From Spirochaetota bacterium (lineage in GTDB: Bacteria > Spirochaetota > UBA4802 > UBA5368), in NCBI GenBank assembly GCA_035477215.1, contig DATIKU010000061.1:62001-126000 (forward strand): a stretch of DNA of 64,000 nt. The letters are read 5' to 3'. Shown here piece by piece: positions 34,798 to 43,682 of this stretch. The first letter of the stretch is position 1, and every line of letters begins with the position of its first letter. Under the pieces are notes generated by a model. That model had not been told where the DNA came from and did not search any database. It saw only the letters and a program-made list of their open reading frames with translations. The position numbers and the translations under genes are program-made.

Positions 34798-36528
34798 CTA
34801 CGCCCGCCGGACGACATCGCCCGCAAGCACTCTCTCGACGCAGGCGCCCTGGCGCACCACCGCCCTGCCGTTTACAAGAACGTGCTCTATCCCCTCCGGA
34901 TATACTTCCGGGTTGTAAAAATCCGCCCCGCTTCGTAGTCGGTCCGGGTCGAATACCACGATGTCCGCGTGGAAACCCTTCGCGAGCGCTCCCCGTTTTT
35001 CGAGACCCATAACCTCCGCGGGCAGCGAGGTGATCTTTCGTATCGCCTCCTCCATGCCGAGCATCCGCCGCTCACCGGTGAAGGCGTGAATGAAGCGCGG
35101 GAAACAGTCATAGAACACGTGAGAGGGCCGCCCCACGGGGCGCAGGATCGCGTCGGTCGCGGGCATTGAGAGCGGGTGCGTAAACCCCGCCCACATCGAG
35201 CGGAAGACGAAGGGATCGTCGGGCACGGTGGGTGTGTGAAACACCAGCACCTGCCCGTTCTCCTCGATAAGAAGATCGCAGATTACATCGAAGGCCTCGC
35301 TCCCCGTCTCGCCGGCAATTTCGGGGAATGTCTTTCCCTCCATCCAGCGGTTGCCCTCGGTCGGGACCGCCATTACGCGAAGGCCGTCCCAGCCCGTCAT
35401 CTTGAGGTAATTGAACGACCAGGTGGCGCCGTCGCGATGCGGCCAGTCGGGCTCGACTTGGTCGATATCGTGGATCACCCGGTTTCGAAAGGCCCGGTCG
35501 GCAAGACGTTCGAGCGCCTGGGACCGGCTCCCCTGTGAGACATACGGGGGAAGAAACGCGAGGAGTTCGGTAAAGCCCTGCGAGGTCGGCACCATGTCGA
35601 AATGGACATTGATGCCCTCGCGGCAGCGTTTCTCGATCGTCCGTATCTTGGGCACCAGCCCCCGCTCCACCGGTATCGGCAGCTTCAGCCTGTTGTAGGC
35701 GAAGGAGCCCAGGCGCACGGCCTGCCTGGTTAAGGAGGCAAGGCCGCGCGAATAGGGCTGCCAGTAGAGATGCGATATCTGTATCCGAACGCCGTTTCGC
35801 CGTCCCACCTCGAAAACCTCTTCCATGGCGAGGTCGAGCGTATGGGAATAGCTGCGCAGGTGCGAGGTGAAGATGCCGCCGTATTTTTTCAGCACGGAGC
35901 CCATGCGCACCAGCTCGTCGGTGTCGCTCATCGATCCGGGGAAATACTGCAGGCCCGTGGACAGCCCCAGGCAGCCCATCTCGAGGGACTCCTCGAGCAG
36001 GCGCTCCATGTCCATCATTTCGTCGGGGAAAAGCAGGCGGGTCTCCAGGCCCGACGAAGCGATGCGAAGCGTGCCGTGCCCGGCGAGCATGCCCATGTTG
36101 AGCAGCATCCCCCTCGCCCGTACCGTATCGAAATATTCCGCCGGCGTGCGCCAGGTGATGATGTCGTCCATCGGCCGGCCCGAAAGGTTTTCCAGGTGCG
36201 AGGCGACCAGGGCCCTGTTTTTTTCCGGAACATATGCAGCGGAAAAGCCGCAGTTGCCGCCGACAAAGGTGGTGACCCCCTGCATCACCAGGGGCTTTAA
36301 GATGCGGTCGTGGTCGGGAAGCGGCATGACGAAATCGGCGTGGGAATGGATGTCAATGAATCCCGGCGCCACGATTTTGCCCGCGGCGTCGATAGTCTCG
36401 CGGGCCGGTCCTTCCCCGGCATCTCCCACGGCGGTAATTCGGCCTTCACTTATCGCGATATCGCCCCGAAAGCCGGTCTTCCCCGTTCCATCGATGATCG
36501 TTCCGTCTTTGATCAGTATATCGTGCAT
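34798..36528 (-). CDS. N-acyl-D-amino-acid deacylase-type amidohydrolase
   Basis: A 576-residue amidohydrolase-superfamily protein of the D-aminoacylase subgroup. It shows GFIDIHSHADF (HxH), GNCGFS (the Cys metal ligand typical of D-aminoacylases), TSHLRSYSH, QISHLYW and PATDAILRP (catalytic Asp). The C-terminal GFHADIVVFDPD and VLVNGRAVVR are the usual second small domain. It should hydrolyse N-acyl-D-amino acids or related amides; dihydroorotase-like or imidase activity cannot be excluded. GGAGG precedes the ATG. It is divergent from a penicillin-acylase-type gene. Confidence 0.85.
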   Translation of the reverse strand: MHDILIKDGTIIDGTGKTGFRGDIAISEGRITAVGDAGEGPARETIDAAGKIVAPGFIDIHSHADFVMPLPDHDRILKPLVMQGVTTFVGGNCGFSAAYVPEKNRALVASHLENLSGRPMDDIITWRTPAEYFDTVRARGMLLNMGMLAGHGTLRIASSGLETRLLFPDEMMDMERLLEESLEMGCLGLSTGLQYFPGSMSDTDELVRMGSVLKKYGGIFTSHLRSYSHTLDLAMEEVFEVGRRNGVRIQISHLYWQPYSRGLASLTRQAVRLGSFAYNRLKLPIPVERGLVPKIRTIEKRCREGINVHFDMVPTSQGFTELLAFLPPYVSQGSRSQALERLADRAFRNRVIHDIDQVEPDWPHRDGATWSFNYLKMTGWDGLRVMAVPTEGNRWMEGKTFPEIAGETGSEAFDVICDLLIEENGQVLVFHTPTVPDDPFVFRSMWAGFTHPLSMPATDAILRPVGRPSHVFYDCFPRFIHAFTGERRMLGMEEAIRKITSLPAEVMGLEKRGALAKGFHADIVVFDPDRLRSGADFYNPEVYPEGIEHVLVNGRAVVRQGACVERVLAGDVVRRA

Positions 36529-36697
36529 GGCGTCCTCCGCAGGCAGGCGTTTCCGGGTATTCCCGTCCCATTCCTTAACATTAAGAACGACCGCCTGTCA
36601 ACCGTTTCTATGTTCCAGGACCGTATCCCGCGCGCTCACCGTAAGTCTCATCAGTTTTTTCCCGCCTAAGCAAACGTCCCCTGCCGTAATTATACTC

Positions 36698-36725
36698 TTG
36701 ACGTCGACGCCCGACCGACTATAGT
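36698..36725 (+). promoter_or_regulatory. predicted promoter of the penicillin-acylase-type gene
   Basis: TTGACG (36698-36703) and TATAGT (36720-36725) are spaced 16 bp apart, one of the best matches in the window. Transcription would begin near 36732. That leaves almost no leader before the first in-frame ATG (36738), favouring the ATG at 36789. Confidence 0.6.
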
Positions 36726-36788
36726 ATCGCCAGCGAAATGGAGAAAGGCGCCGCCCGCGCGCTCAATACCGCCACCGGACACCAGCGC

Positions 36789-39299
36789 ATGACGAGAAAG
36801 AAAAAGGCCCTGTACACTGCCGTTATCGCCGCCGGCGCGCTCGCGCTGCTCTCCGCGTGCGCGACGCTGTACACGCTGTATATTAAAACCCCCGATCTTT
36901 CGCGCGGCGTCATCCCCCTCGCGGGGGCGCGGGGCGACATCATCATCCGGCGCGACGCGCTGGGCGTTCCGTTCGTTGAGGCGGCCGACGAGGGCGACCT
37001 CTTCTTCGGCGCGGGATTCGCCGCGGCCGCCGACCGCATGTGGCAGATGGAGGTGATGCGGATGGCCGGCCGGGGACGGCTTTCCGAGTTCACCGGGGCC
37101 GACTCGCTCCCCCTGGACCGCTTCCTCCGCGCGCTCGACATCCAGGCCTCGATCGGCTCCGCCCTCGCCTCGATCGACCCGCACTCGCTCCATATCCTCG
37201 AGAGCTACGCGCGCGGCGTGACCGCCTTCATCGAAACACAGAAACTCCCGGCCGAGTTTTCTCTTACCGGCCACCGCCCCGCTCCATGGACCCCGGAAGA
37301 TTCGCTTTACGTCTTCGCAATGCTGAACCTTGGTATTTCATACAACTTCTGCGAAGAGCTCAACTTCCTCCTGCTGGCGCGGCGCGTCGGGTATGACCGG
37401 GCCGCATGGCTCGTGCCCGTCTACCACGACGAAACGCTTCCCTTTGCCGAGGCGGAAAAACTCGCCCAATTGCCGCACGAAAAGCTCATCGCGGCCGCAA
37501 CCGCCGGTCCGGTGACGGCGGGAATGCTCGCGCGCGTGCTCCCCAAAAACGCCGCCGCGTCGAACAACTGGGCCATGTCGGGACGGCGTACACGGAGCGG
37601 CCGCAGCATCGTCGCCAACGACACGCATCTGGTGCTCTCCATACCCAATTCGTGGATGATGATGCACCTGCGCTGTCCCGGCTACGACGCCGCGGGCGTC
37701 GCGGTGCCGGGCGTACCGCTGGTCACCCTCGGCTTCAACGGCCGCGTCGCCTGGGGGGCCACCATGGTGATGGCGGACAGCCAGGACGTCTTTCTCGAAA
37801 AAATGCGCACCATGGACGGGAAGCGGGAATACCTGTACCGCGGCCGCTGGCACCCGGTAACTGAAAGAAAGGAACTTATCCGCATTAAAGGTGAAAAACC
37901 GGTCGAGGTCGTACTCGGCCGTACGCGTCATGGCGTGCTCATTGACGAGGCGCTGGCGAACATCCCCTTCGAGGTTGCCGCTCCCATGCAGCCGATCCGG
38001 CTCCCCGGGGGCTATGCCCTTGCGCTTCGCTGGCCGATCGAGGACAGCGCCGAAACCTTCCGCGGATTTTACCTGCTCGGCCGCGCGCGCTCGGCGGGCG
38101 AGGCCCGCGAAGCACTGCGGAAGATTAAAAGCGTCTACCTTAACATCGTCTACGGCGACGCGGACACGATAGCCTGGCAGGTGACGGGAAAATACCCGGT
38201 GCGGAAAAAGGGAACGGGGATGCTTCCCTCGCCGGGATGGAACGGCGAGTACGACTGGACCGGCTGGGTGCCGTTCGAAATGCATCCGCACGCGGTCAAT
38301 CCGCGCGAGGGATATGTCGCCACCGCAAACCAGCGCATTGTGCCGCGCGGCCACCCCTTGCACCTGTCCGCCTCGTGGTACAGCCCGGCCCGGGCCGGGC
38401 GCATTCGCGAGTTTCTGGATGGCGTCCGCGGAGCGACGCGCGAACATTCGCTCGCCATGCAGATGGACACGCTCTCGCCGACCTCACGCTCGCTGCAGGA
38501 GATGCTCGGGCCCGGCGGCACGCTGAGGGCCGGGCTGGAGGCGGTAATCGGGTCGTGGAGCGACGGGCGAATGGCAGAGCGCGCGCGCGAGGCCATGGCC
38601 ATGCTCGACCCGTCCGCATTCGACGCGGTGCTTTCGACCGGCTCGGCACCCGCCGCGGTCTACGGGGCCTTTTTGCACTGCTTCACGCGCAACACCTTCC
38701 TTGACGAACTGGGGCCGGACGACGGGCCCGCGTGGGAAGCCTTTCTCGACGCGAACAGAAGCTCGTACTCCGCGATGGACGACCACCTGCTGCACCGCGC
38801 GGACTCGCCGTTCTTCGACGATATCGCGACCCCGGAAAAAGAGGTTAAGACCGATATCGTCGCCAAATCGCTTGCCGACGCCATATTACTCTGCGAACAG
38901 CGCCTGGGGGGCAACCGCGCACGCTGGCAGTGGGGCCGGCTCCATACCTACACATGGCGCCACGACATCGCCGGGAAAGTACCGTTTCTCCGATCGCTCC
39001 TCGACCGCGGACCGTTTCCGGCACCGGGCGACGCCTCGACCATGAACGTCGCCGGCTATTCTACGGGCAGGGACTTCGAAGCACTGTGGATACCGGCCAT
39101 GCGGATGGTGGTTGATTTCGGGCTCGACGAGCCCGCCGTCCTTGTGGCGGTGCCGGGACAGTCCGGGGACCCATCGAGCCCCCATTACGACGACATGATC
39201 GGAGCGTTTCTGTCGGGGGAAAACCATCCACTGCCCTTCAGGAAAGAAAACGTGGAGCGCCATTACCCGCGCGTGCTGACCATCCGGCCTGCACGTTAG
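36789..39299 (+). CDS. penicillin-acylase-family (Ntn hydrolase) lipoprotein
   Basis: An 836-residue member of the penicillin/acyl-homoserine-lactone acylase family. The N terminus has a basic start, a hydrophobic run and the lipobox LSAC (Cys24), so it is probably a lipid-anchored periplasmic enzyme. The chain is normally cut autocatalytically before the nucleophile; here that would be Ser258 in NAAASNNWAMSG, giving an alpha chain of about 234 residues and a beta chain of about 579. The residue before Ser is Ala rather than the usual Gly. NDTHL and ATANQR in the beta part are further family motifs. Substrate (beta-lactam, N-acyl lactone, lipopeptide) unknown. The start was chosen from the lipobox and promoter position. 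Confidence 0.87.
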   Translation: MTRKKKALYTAVIAAGALALLSACATLYTLYIKTPDLSRGVIPLAGARGDIIIRRDALGVPFVEAADEGDLFFGAGFAAAADRMWQMEVMRMAGRGRLSEFTGADSLPLDRFLRALDIQASIGSALASIDPHSLHILESYARGVTAFIETQKLPAEFSLTGHRPAPWTPEDSLYVFAMLNLGISYNFCEELNFLLLARRVGYDRAAWLVPVYHDETLPFAEAEKLAQLPHEKLIAAATAGPVTAGMLARVLPKNAAASNNWAMSGRRTRSGRSIVANDTHLVLSIPNSWMMMHLRCPGYDAAGVAVPGVPLVTLGFNGRVAWGATMVMADSQDVFLEKMRTMDGKREYLYRGRWHPVTERKELIRIKGEKPVEVVLGRTRHGVLIDEALANIPFEVAAPMQPIRLPGGYALALRWPIEDSAETFRGFYLLGRARSAGEAREALRKIKSVYLNIVYGDADTIAWQVTGKYPVRKKGTGMLPSPGWNGEYDWTGWVPFEMHPHAVNPREGYVATANQRIVPRGHPLHLSASWYSPARAGRIREFLDGVRGATREHSLAMQMDTLSPTSRSLQEMLGPGGTLRAGLEAVIGSWSDGRMAERAREAMAMLDPSAFDAVLSTGSAPAAVYGAFLHCFTRNTFLDELGPDDGPAWEAFLDANRSSYSAMDDHLLHRADSPFFDDIATPEKEVKTDIVAKSLADAILLCEQRLGGNRARWQWGRLHTYTWRHDIAGKVPFLRSLLDRGPFPAPGDASTMNVAGYSTGRDFEALWIPAMRMVVDFGLDEPAVLVAVPGQSGDPSSPHYDDMIGAFLSGENHPLPFRKENVERHYPRVLTIRPAR

Positions 39300-39303
39300 A
39301 CGG

Positions 39304-39762
39304 CTACGTGCCGCCTTCGGCCAGGTTTTTCAGGATGAGTCCGTAGAACCCCGAGTGGCGTGATTCGTAGCGCCAGCCCATCTGCGCCCCGCAGCCCCTG
39401 CAGTGCGCGTAGCGCCACGCAAAGCCCCGGAACCAGGTATGCGCCTCGGTGGGCGCGCCGGCGGAGATACAGCCCCCCGCGCGCGAAAAGCAGCAGATGC
39501 GAAAAACCACACCGCCAGGATTGGCGAAGTCGTGGACGCTCGCGCCGTCGACCCCGATGATGTCGCCGGGTGCCGCGATGGTCTCTCCGCAGAACACGCA
39601 GACGAAGCGACGGCCGGGCGAATCCTTTTCGTTCAATTCGCCGGAGGGAAGAATGCCCGGCGGAAGGCAGTCCGGTCCGGGCTGTTTGGCGAGAAGGGGC
39701 GCACACCCGTCCACGTAAGGACGACAACCGGCTGCCTCACCGACAGGGTCCATCCCGGTCAT
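39304..39762 (-). CDS. CULT-domain (cereblon-like) protein
   Basis: A 152-residue protein whose C-terminal 100 residues match the CULT domain (cereblon thalidomide-binding domain). The zinc cysteines are Cys55-x2-Cys58 and Cys121-x2-Cys124. The aromatic cage is Trp110, Trp116 and Trp130, with spacing identical to human cereblon (380, 386, 400); the stretch HTWFRGFAWRYAHC parallels HSWFPGYAWTVAQC. Tyr132 stands where cereblon has Phe402. Single-domain bacterial CULT proteins are known (MsCI4 type); they bind cyclic imides and uracil-like ligands in vitro. The N-terminal 50 residues look unstructured. Start uncertain (ATG 39762 or 39753; GTG 39774). It converges with the penicillin-acylase gene, 4 bp apart. 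Confidence 0.85.
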   Translation of the reverse strand: MTGMDPVGEAAGCRPYVDGCAPLLAKQPGPDCLPPGILPSGELNEKDSPGRRFVCVFCGETIAAPGDIIGVDGASVHDFANPGGVVFRICCFSRAGGCISAGAPTEAHTWFRGFAWRYAHCRGCGAQMGWRYESRHSGFYGLILKNLAEGGT

Positions 39763-39824
39763 ACCGGCCGCCACCCGTCGGTGAGCATCGATGATTCTTT
39801 TAATGCGCTCATCATGCCGACCTT

Positions 39825-39865
39825 AAAAAAGCGCGGGTCCGGAAACACAAGTGTCCCCGGACCCG
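39825..39865 (-). terminator. intrinsic terminator of the minus-strand outer-membrane gene
   Basis: CGGGTCCGG (39834-39842) pairs with CCGGACCCG (39857-39865), with an inner ACAC/GTGT extension. On the minus strand it is followed by GCG and six T (39825-39830). It sits 30 bp after the stop of the gene at 39896. Confidence 0.82.
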
Positions 39866-39895
39866 ACATCGTATACTATGCTGATTGTCCCTGCG

Positions 39896-40804
39896 TCAGT
39901 TCGCCTTCGCACCCATCAGGTCGCTCGAAAACGAGTATCCCACGAGCACGTAGGGAACCGCCCCCACCCTGTCGGGATGCTTGAAATACCAGCCGAGGAT
40001 CATGATAAGTGTCGGCTTGTTGAAGCTGCTGTAGTCCCGGGTATGGAAGGACCACGCAAAGAGCGGACCCACGCGCATGTGCTGCAGATCGTTCCCCGGG
40101 AACACCGCGGTATAGCGCACGCCGAGCGTCAGCTGTCCGCTCATGTACAGGAGATCACTGTCGTTCGACCAGAGCATCTTTTTATCCGGAACGAGCGTGT
40201 CGAGCGACGGGTCGTAGAAGTATTTGTCCTCGATCCCCGATTTGTCCTCGAGTTTGAGGTCCCAGTACTCGAACGCGAACTTGGAACGCACGGCTATTTT
40301 GCCAACCTTCATCTGCAGCGTCGGCTCGGCAAAGAAGTGATGCCCTCCCGCGGAGTAGGCGTTGTCCTCGTTATCCTTGCGCGCGTCATCGGAGAAGTTC
40401 GCCTCGGAGGTTGAAGAGGACTGCAGGTGTCCGCTTGTGCCGAAGTACTTTACGTACTCGTACCCCAGTCGCAGGTTGAAAATGGCGATTGGCTGAAAAT
40501 CGATGAGCGGCCCCACCTTTCCGATCGCCGGATTGATTTTAGTTGATAGTCCCATCGCAAAAAAGGTGTCGCGAAAGAGCGGCGACGTGCTGTCGGCCAG
40601 CCTTCGGGCGTACATGAGACGGTTCTGCAAATCGAGTCCGACCGGATTGTAACGCACGACGGAAAGCGACGCCAGATACAGCCTGCTCTGCGGCGGAGTC
40701 TGTACCGCCGCTTCGCCGGCTTCCTCCTGCGCCATTGCGGGAACGATAAACAGGCATGCGATCGCGAGCATGCATAAAAAAATGCCGGATTTCTTAAAGC
40801 GCAT
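39896..40804 (-). CDS. predicted outer-membrane beta-barrel protein
   Basis: A 302-residue exported protein: signal peptide ending in PAMAQ near residue 25, then alternating-strand sequence rich in Tyr, Phe and Gly (for example LYMSGQLTLGVRYTAVFPG), typical of an outer-membrane porin-like barrel. GGGAGG precedes the ATG at 40804, and an intrinsic terminator follows, so it is monocistronic. The 227-bp spacer upstream (40805-41031) holds no other gene. No specific family recognised. Confidence 0.78.
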   Translation of the reverse strand: MRFKKSGIFLCMLAIACLFIVPAMAQEEAGEAAVQTPPQSRLYLASLSVVRYNPVGLDLQNRLMYARRLADSTSPLFRDTFFAMGLSTKINPAIGKVGPLIDFQPIAIFNLRLGYEYVKYFGTSGHLQSSSTSEANFSDDARKDNEDNAYSAGGHHFFAEPTLQMKVGKIAVRSKFAFEYWDLKLEDKSGIEDKYFYDPSLDTLVPDKKMLWSNDSDLLYMSGQLTLGVRYTAVFPGNDLQHMRVGPLFAWSFHTRDYSSFNKPTLIMILGWYFKHPDRVGAVPYVLVGYSFSSDLMGAKAN

Positions 40805-41031
40805 GATACCTCCCTCTTGTAATGTTAGATGGTACCTTCAATAAAATGGCCCCCGGCAGCCAACGCCCCCTTCCCCCGCCAGGAGTGGAAGCGGGACATC
40901 ATGCCCGCACAGCGCCAAATTACCTTCAGGATAATACAGGGAACTTTTCCTATTTTTTTATACTACAGGATGGATTCGGGTTCAATCATTTTTTGTGGTT
41001 TATTTATAAAATATGAAACGGTCACGCCGCG

Positions 41032-41868
41032 TCATCGTTCCTCCCTCCCTGCGCACAGCGCGATGGCCTGCTCCCAGACCGCCAGGCTGAACCCATCGTC
41101 GAGCGCGATGGGCGCGAGCGGCGTTTGTTTGAAGCGGTCGAAATACGCGCCGGTAAGCGATTCATATGAAGTGTCCGTAACGAGCCGAACCGGCGCGGCG
41201 GCGCCGTCGGCGGGACTGAGATAGAGCTTTCTGAGCAGGCGCAGGAGCATCCCCCCGACTCCCTTCATTTCGACGAGCCCTGTGTTGACCACGCCCGGGT
41301 GGATGGCGTTGACGGTGACGGGCCTCCCCTTCCAGAGTTGGGCGAAGCGCATGGTGGCGATGAGGTTGAGAAGCTTGGTGGTGGCATAGGTCTTCATGAG
41401 GCTGAAGTTATCCCCCGTGGCGGCGGCCGCGTAATCCTTCATTCCGGCGATGTAGAGGCCCGCCGATATCTGCACCACGCGCGCCCTGTTGGCGAGGAAA
41501 AGGTCTTCCAGCCGGCGGTTCAGGACGAAGGGGGCGAGATGATTGGTGACGAAGGACTGTTCGAAGCCGTCGGAGTTGATGATTTTTTCCGTGGGCCACA
41601 GCGCCGCGTTGTGGACGAATGCGTGGAACCCGGACGCCCCGGCGCGGATCCTGTCCGCGGTCTCGATTGACGAGGCGATGGTGGAGAGGTCCCCCTCAAA
41701 AAATTCGATTCCCGTTATACCGCGCGCCCGGGCCGACGCGATGAACTCCTCCGCGCTCGCGCGGCTGCGGCAGACTATTTTGACCGTGTACCCGCCCGCG
41801 GCGAGCGTTTCGGCCATGGCCGCTCCGATTCCCCTGTTGCCGCCGGTTATAATGACCGTTTTCTTCAT
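41032..41868 (-). CDS. short-chain dehydrogenase/reductase
   Basis: A 278-residue classical SDR. It shows the cofactor loop TGGNRGIG, VHNAALW (NAG/NAA motif), the catalytic Ser in VQISAG and YATTK (Tyr-x3-Lys). The overall length and the C-terminal part resemble the retinol-dehydrogenase/WW-oxidoreductase-like SDRs. It should oxidise or reduce an alcohol/ketone with NAD(P). GGAGG 6 nt before the ATG at 41868 decides the start over longer in-frame reading. It is 56 bp downstream of a membrane-protein gene on the same strand. Confidence 0.87.
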   Translation of the reverse strand: MKKTVIITGGNRGIGAAMAETLAAGGYTVKIVCRSRASAEEFIASARARGITGIEFFEGDLSTIASSIETADRIRAGASGFHAFVHNAALWPTEKIINSDGFEQSFVTNHLAPFVLNRRLEDLFLANRARVVQISAGLYIAGMKDYAAAATGDNFSLMKTYATTKLLNLIATMRFAQLWKGRPVTVNAIHPGVVNTGLVEMKGVGGMLLRLLRKLYLSPADGAAAPVRLVTDTSYESLTGAYFDRFKQTPLAPIALDDGFSLAVWEQAIALCAGREER

Positions 41869-41924
41869 TGCCGACCTCCATGAACCGTTGTGTCGTTCCC
41901 CTGTCTGCCTGATGGCCGGACGCT

Positions 41925-42425
41925 TCAGGCGGCCTTCCGCCCCCGCCACGGCTTGAATACCGATATCCACACCATCATCACGAGGAAAGCCACCTGCACC
42001 ACACCCCAGAAGGCCACCATGGCCTGGTTGTGCAGAAATACCTGGTTCTCCGGCGCGGCCGCGCGTTCGGCGAATGCAATCGCCGTGTTGCCGTTGAGCC
42101 ATGGCCCCAGGCAGAAGGTTCCGAAGAGTATCTGCGCCACTGTAAGGAGCCACTTCACCGCAAGCCAGTGGTGTTTGAAGAATCCCCAGCCCGTGAACGC
42201 ACCGTACACCAGGCCCATCAATAAATTGCCCATGGCGCCGGGTATTATAACGAAGTCGTCGACGATCTTCATGGACGCCCACGTGGCGTAGAGCTCGTCC
42301 CCGCCGGACGGGGAGGAGAGGAAATAGACGAGCACGATGCTGAGTCCGCCGCCGACCCACATGGTAACGAGGAAGAGGTGTACGGTTTTGAGCCAGCGCA
42401 CCGGCATGGGACCGAGCTTTTTCAT
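41925..42425 (-). CDS. four-helix membrane protein, unknown function
   Basis: A 166-residue protein with four predicted membrane helices. The first helix carries KTVHLFLVTMWVGGG, a conserved-looking His/Trp/Gly motif reminiscent of DUF2269-like and CopD-like haem- or copper-associated membrane proteins; later histidines lie in FFKHHWLAVKW and FLHNQAM. The start at ATG 42425 has GGAGG 10 nt upstream. It shares a strand with the SDR and the crotonase upstream. No confident function. Confidence 0.75.
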   Translation of the reverse strand: MKKLGPMPVRWLKTVHLFLVTMWVGGGLSIVLVYFLSSPSGGDELYATWASMKIVDDFVIIPGAMGNLLMGLVYGAFTGWGFFKHHWLAVKWLLTVAQILFGTFCLGPWLNGNTAIAFAERAAAPENQVFLHNQAMVAFWGVVQVAFLVMMVWISVFKPWRGRKAA

Positions 42426-42543
42426 CGCGTGGAGACCTCCGTTTGCATGATGATCGCGAAGTGTGCGCCGGTCTGATAACGGAGCACGCACAAAACGGAC
42501 GGCCGTTCGGGCCGCCCGTCGCGCTTCCGGTTTTGGCGCCGGC

Positions 42544-43365
42544 TCACTTTCCGGGAAACTTCGGCTTGCGCTTCTCGGCGAAGGCGGTGAACGCCTCGAT
42601 GAGGTCGTCGGAAGGGATGATGTTCGCGCTTATGGTGGCGACATATTTCAGCGCGTCGTCCACGGTCTTGCCAATGCCGTAATTGAGCACCACCTTCGAC
42701 GCCTGCACCGCCAGCGGCGAATTGCCGGCGATCTCGAGCGCCATCGCCTCGGCTTCCTTCATGAGAGTTGCCTGGTCGGCGTACACCTCGTTTACCAGCA
42801 ATATTTCCTTGGCGCGCTTCGCCGTGATGTTGCCGGCGCGGTAGGCGAGCTCGCGGGCGTTTCCCTGGCCCACTATGTGCGGTATGCGCTGGAGCACGCC
42901 CACGTCGGCCACGAAGCCCACCGCCGCCTCGCGCAGTGAAAAGACCGCGTCCTCGGTGCAGAGCCTGATGTCGCAGGCCGTGATCATGTCGAGCCCCGCC
43001 CCTATGCAGACGCCGTGCACCGCGGCGATGACGGGCTTGCGGCAGCGCTCGATGCAGCTCATGGTCTCCTGGAGCTGGTAGATCTTCGGGAGGAACTTCC
43101 ATTTGGTGCCGCCCTTCTGATTCTGGTCGGCGATCTCGGAAACGAAGGCGCTCATCTCGACGAGGTCGATGCCGGCGGAAAAACCGGGCCCTTTTGCGGC
43201 GAGGATGATCGCGCGGATCTCCGGGTCGTTGTCCAGGTCGGCGAACACGGCCGGGCTTTCGAGCCACGCCGGCGGGTTCATCGCGTTTTTCTTCTCGGGC
43301 CTGTTGAGATACACCCAGGCAAGCGGGGGCTTCTTTTCGACGAGGTAGAACTTGTAGTCGCTCAT
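42544..43365 (-). CDS. dienoyl-CoA isomerase-like crotonase
   Basis: A 273-residue crotonase closely resembling delta(3,5)-delta(2,4)-dienoyl-CoA isomerase (ECH1). It keeps the three acidic positions of that enzyme: Asp in TACDIRLC, Glu in LREAAVG and Asp in VADVGVLQRIP. KGPGFSAGIDL is the oxyanion-hole region. It would shift conjugated double bonds during degradation of odd-position unsaturated acyl-CoAs. GGAGA precedes the ATG at 43365. Such activity complements the dienoyl-CoA reductase-like enzyme 14 kb away. Confidence 0.87.
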   Translation of the reverse strand: MSDYKFYLVEKKPPLAWVYLNRPEKKNAMNPPAWLESPAVFADLDNDPEIRAIILAAKGPGFSAGIDLVEMSAFVSEIADQNQKGGTKWKFLPKIYQLQETMSCIERCRKPVIAAVHGVCIGAGLDMITACDIRLCTEDAVFSLREAAVGFVADVGVLQRIPHIVGQGNARELAYRAGNITAKRAKEILLVNEVYADQATLMKEAEAMALEIAGNSPLAVQASKVVLNYGIGKTVDDALKYVATISANIIPSDDLIEAFTAFAEKRKPKFPGK

Positions 43366-43682
43366 GGCGCTCTCCTGCGGGAATTATTAGACCTGTTGCG
43401 GAACTTTCAAAAATGTCATCGCGAGGAGGCCGCAGGCCGACGCGGCGGTCTCAAAAGGCAACACGTTTTAACAGGAAAACCGGATACTATATGAGACCGC
43501 CACGCCCCGATAAGGCCGGGGCTCGCTTTTGACACCTGGTAAAGCAACAACTCTATTAATGACCGGCAAAGCTTACAGGCCGGCGTCCGGAAGTCAAGGG
43601 ATTATCGGTAAAGCGGGGGATTAAGTTGAATATACAACAAAAACCGGCCGGCGCCGGGGTGGTCCGCAGGGCGCCGGAAGGC
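43366..43682. other. intergenic region with a palindromic repeat
   Basis: A 317-bp spacer between the crotonase start and the sensor-kinase stop, both on the minus strand. Apart from the dispersed repeat at 43414-43534 I see no gene. It must contain the crotonase promoter. Confidence 0.55.
43414..43534. repeat. dispersed palindromic repeat, copy 1
   Basis: Begins TGTCATCGCGAGGAGG and ends GGGGCTCGCTTTTGACA, i.e. complementary ends, with an internal GGCGGTCTC/GAGACCGCC pair. It shares AGGCAACACGTT with the copies at 57837-57951 and 58014-58118. It is the commonly seen 'GCGAGGAG...GACGTGGCGATCTC' palindromic element of many bacterial genomes, non-coding. This copy is the most diverged. Confidence 0.8.

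Noticed and set aside
36738-36788. Upstream start (ATG 36738) for the penicillin-acylase-type gene
   Set aside because: It would begin about 6 nt after the predicted transcript start and would push the lipoprotein signal 17 residues inward; the ATG at 36789 fits the signal peptide.
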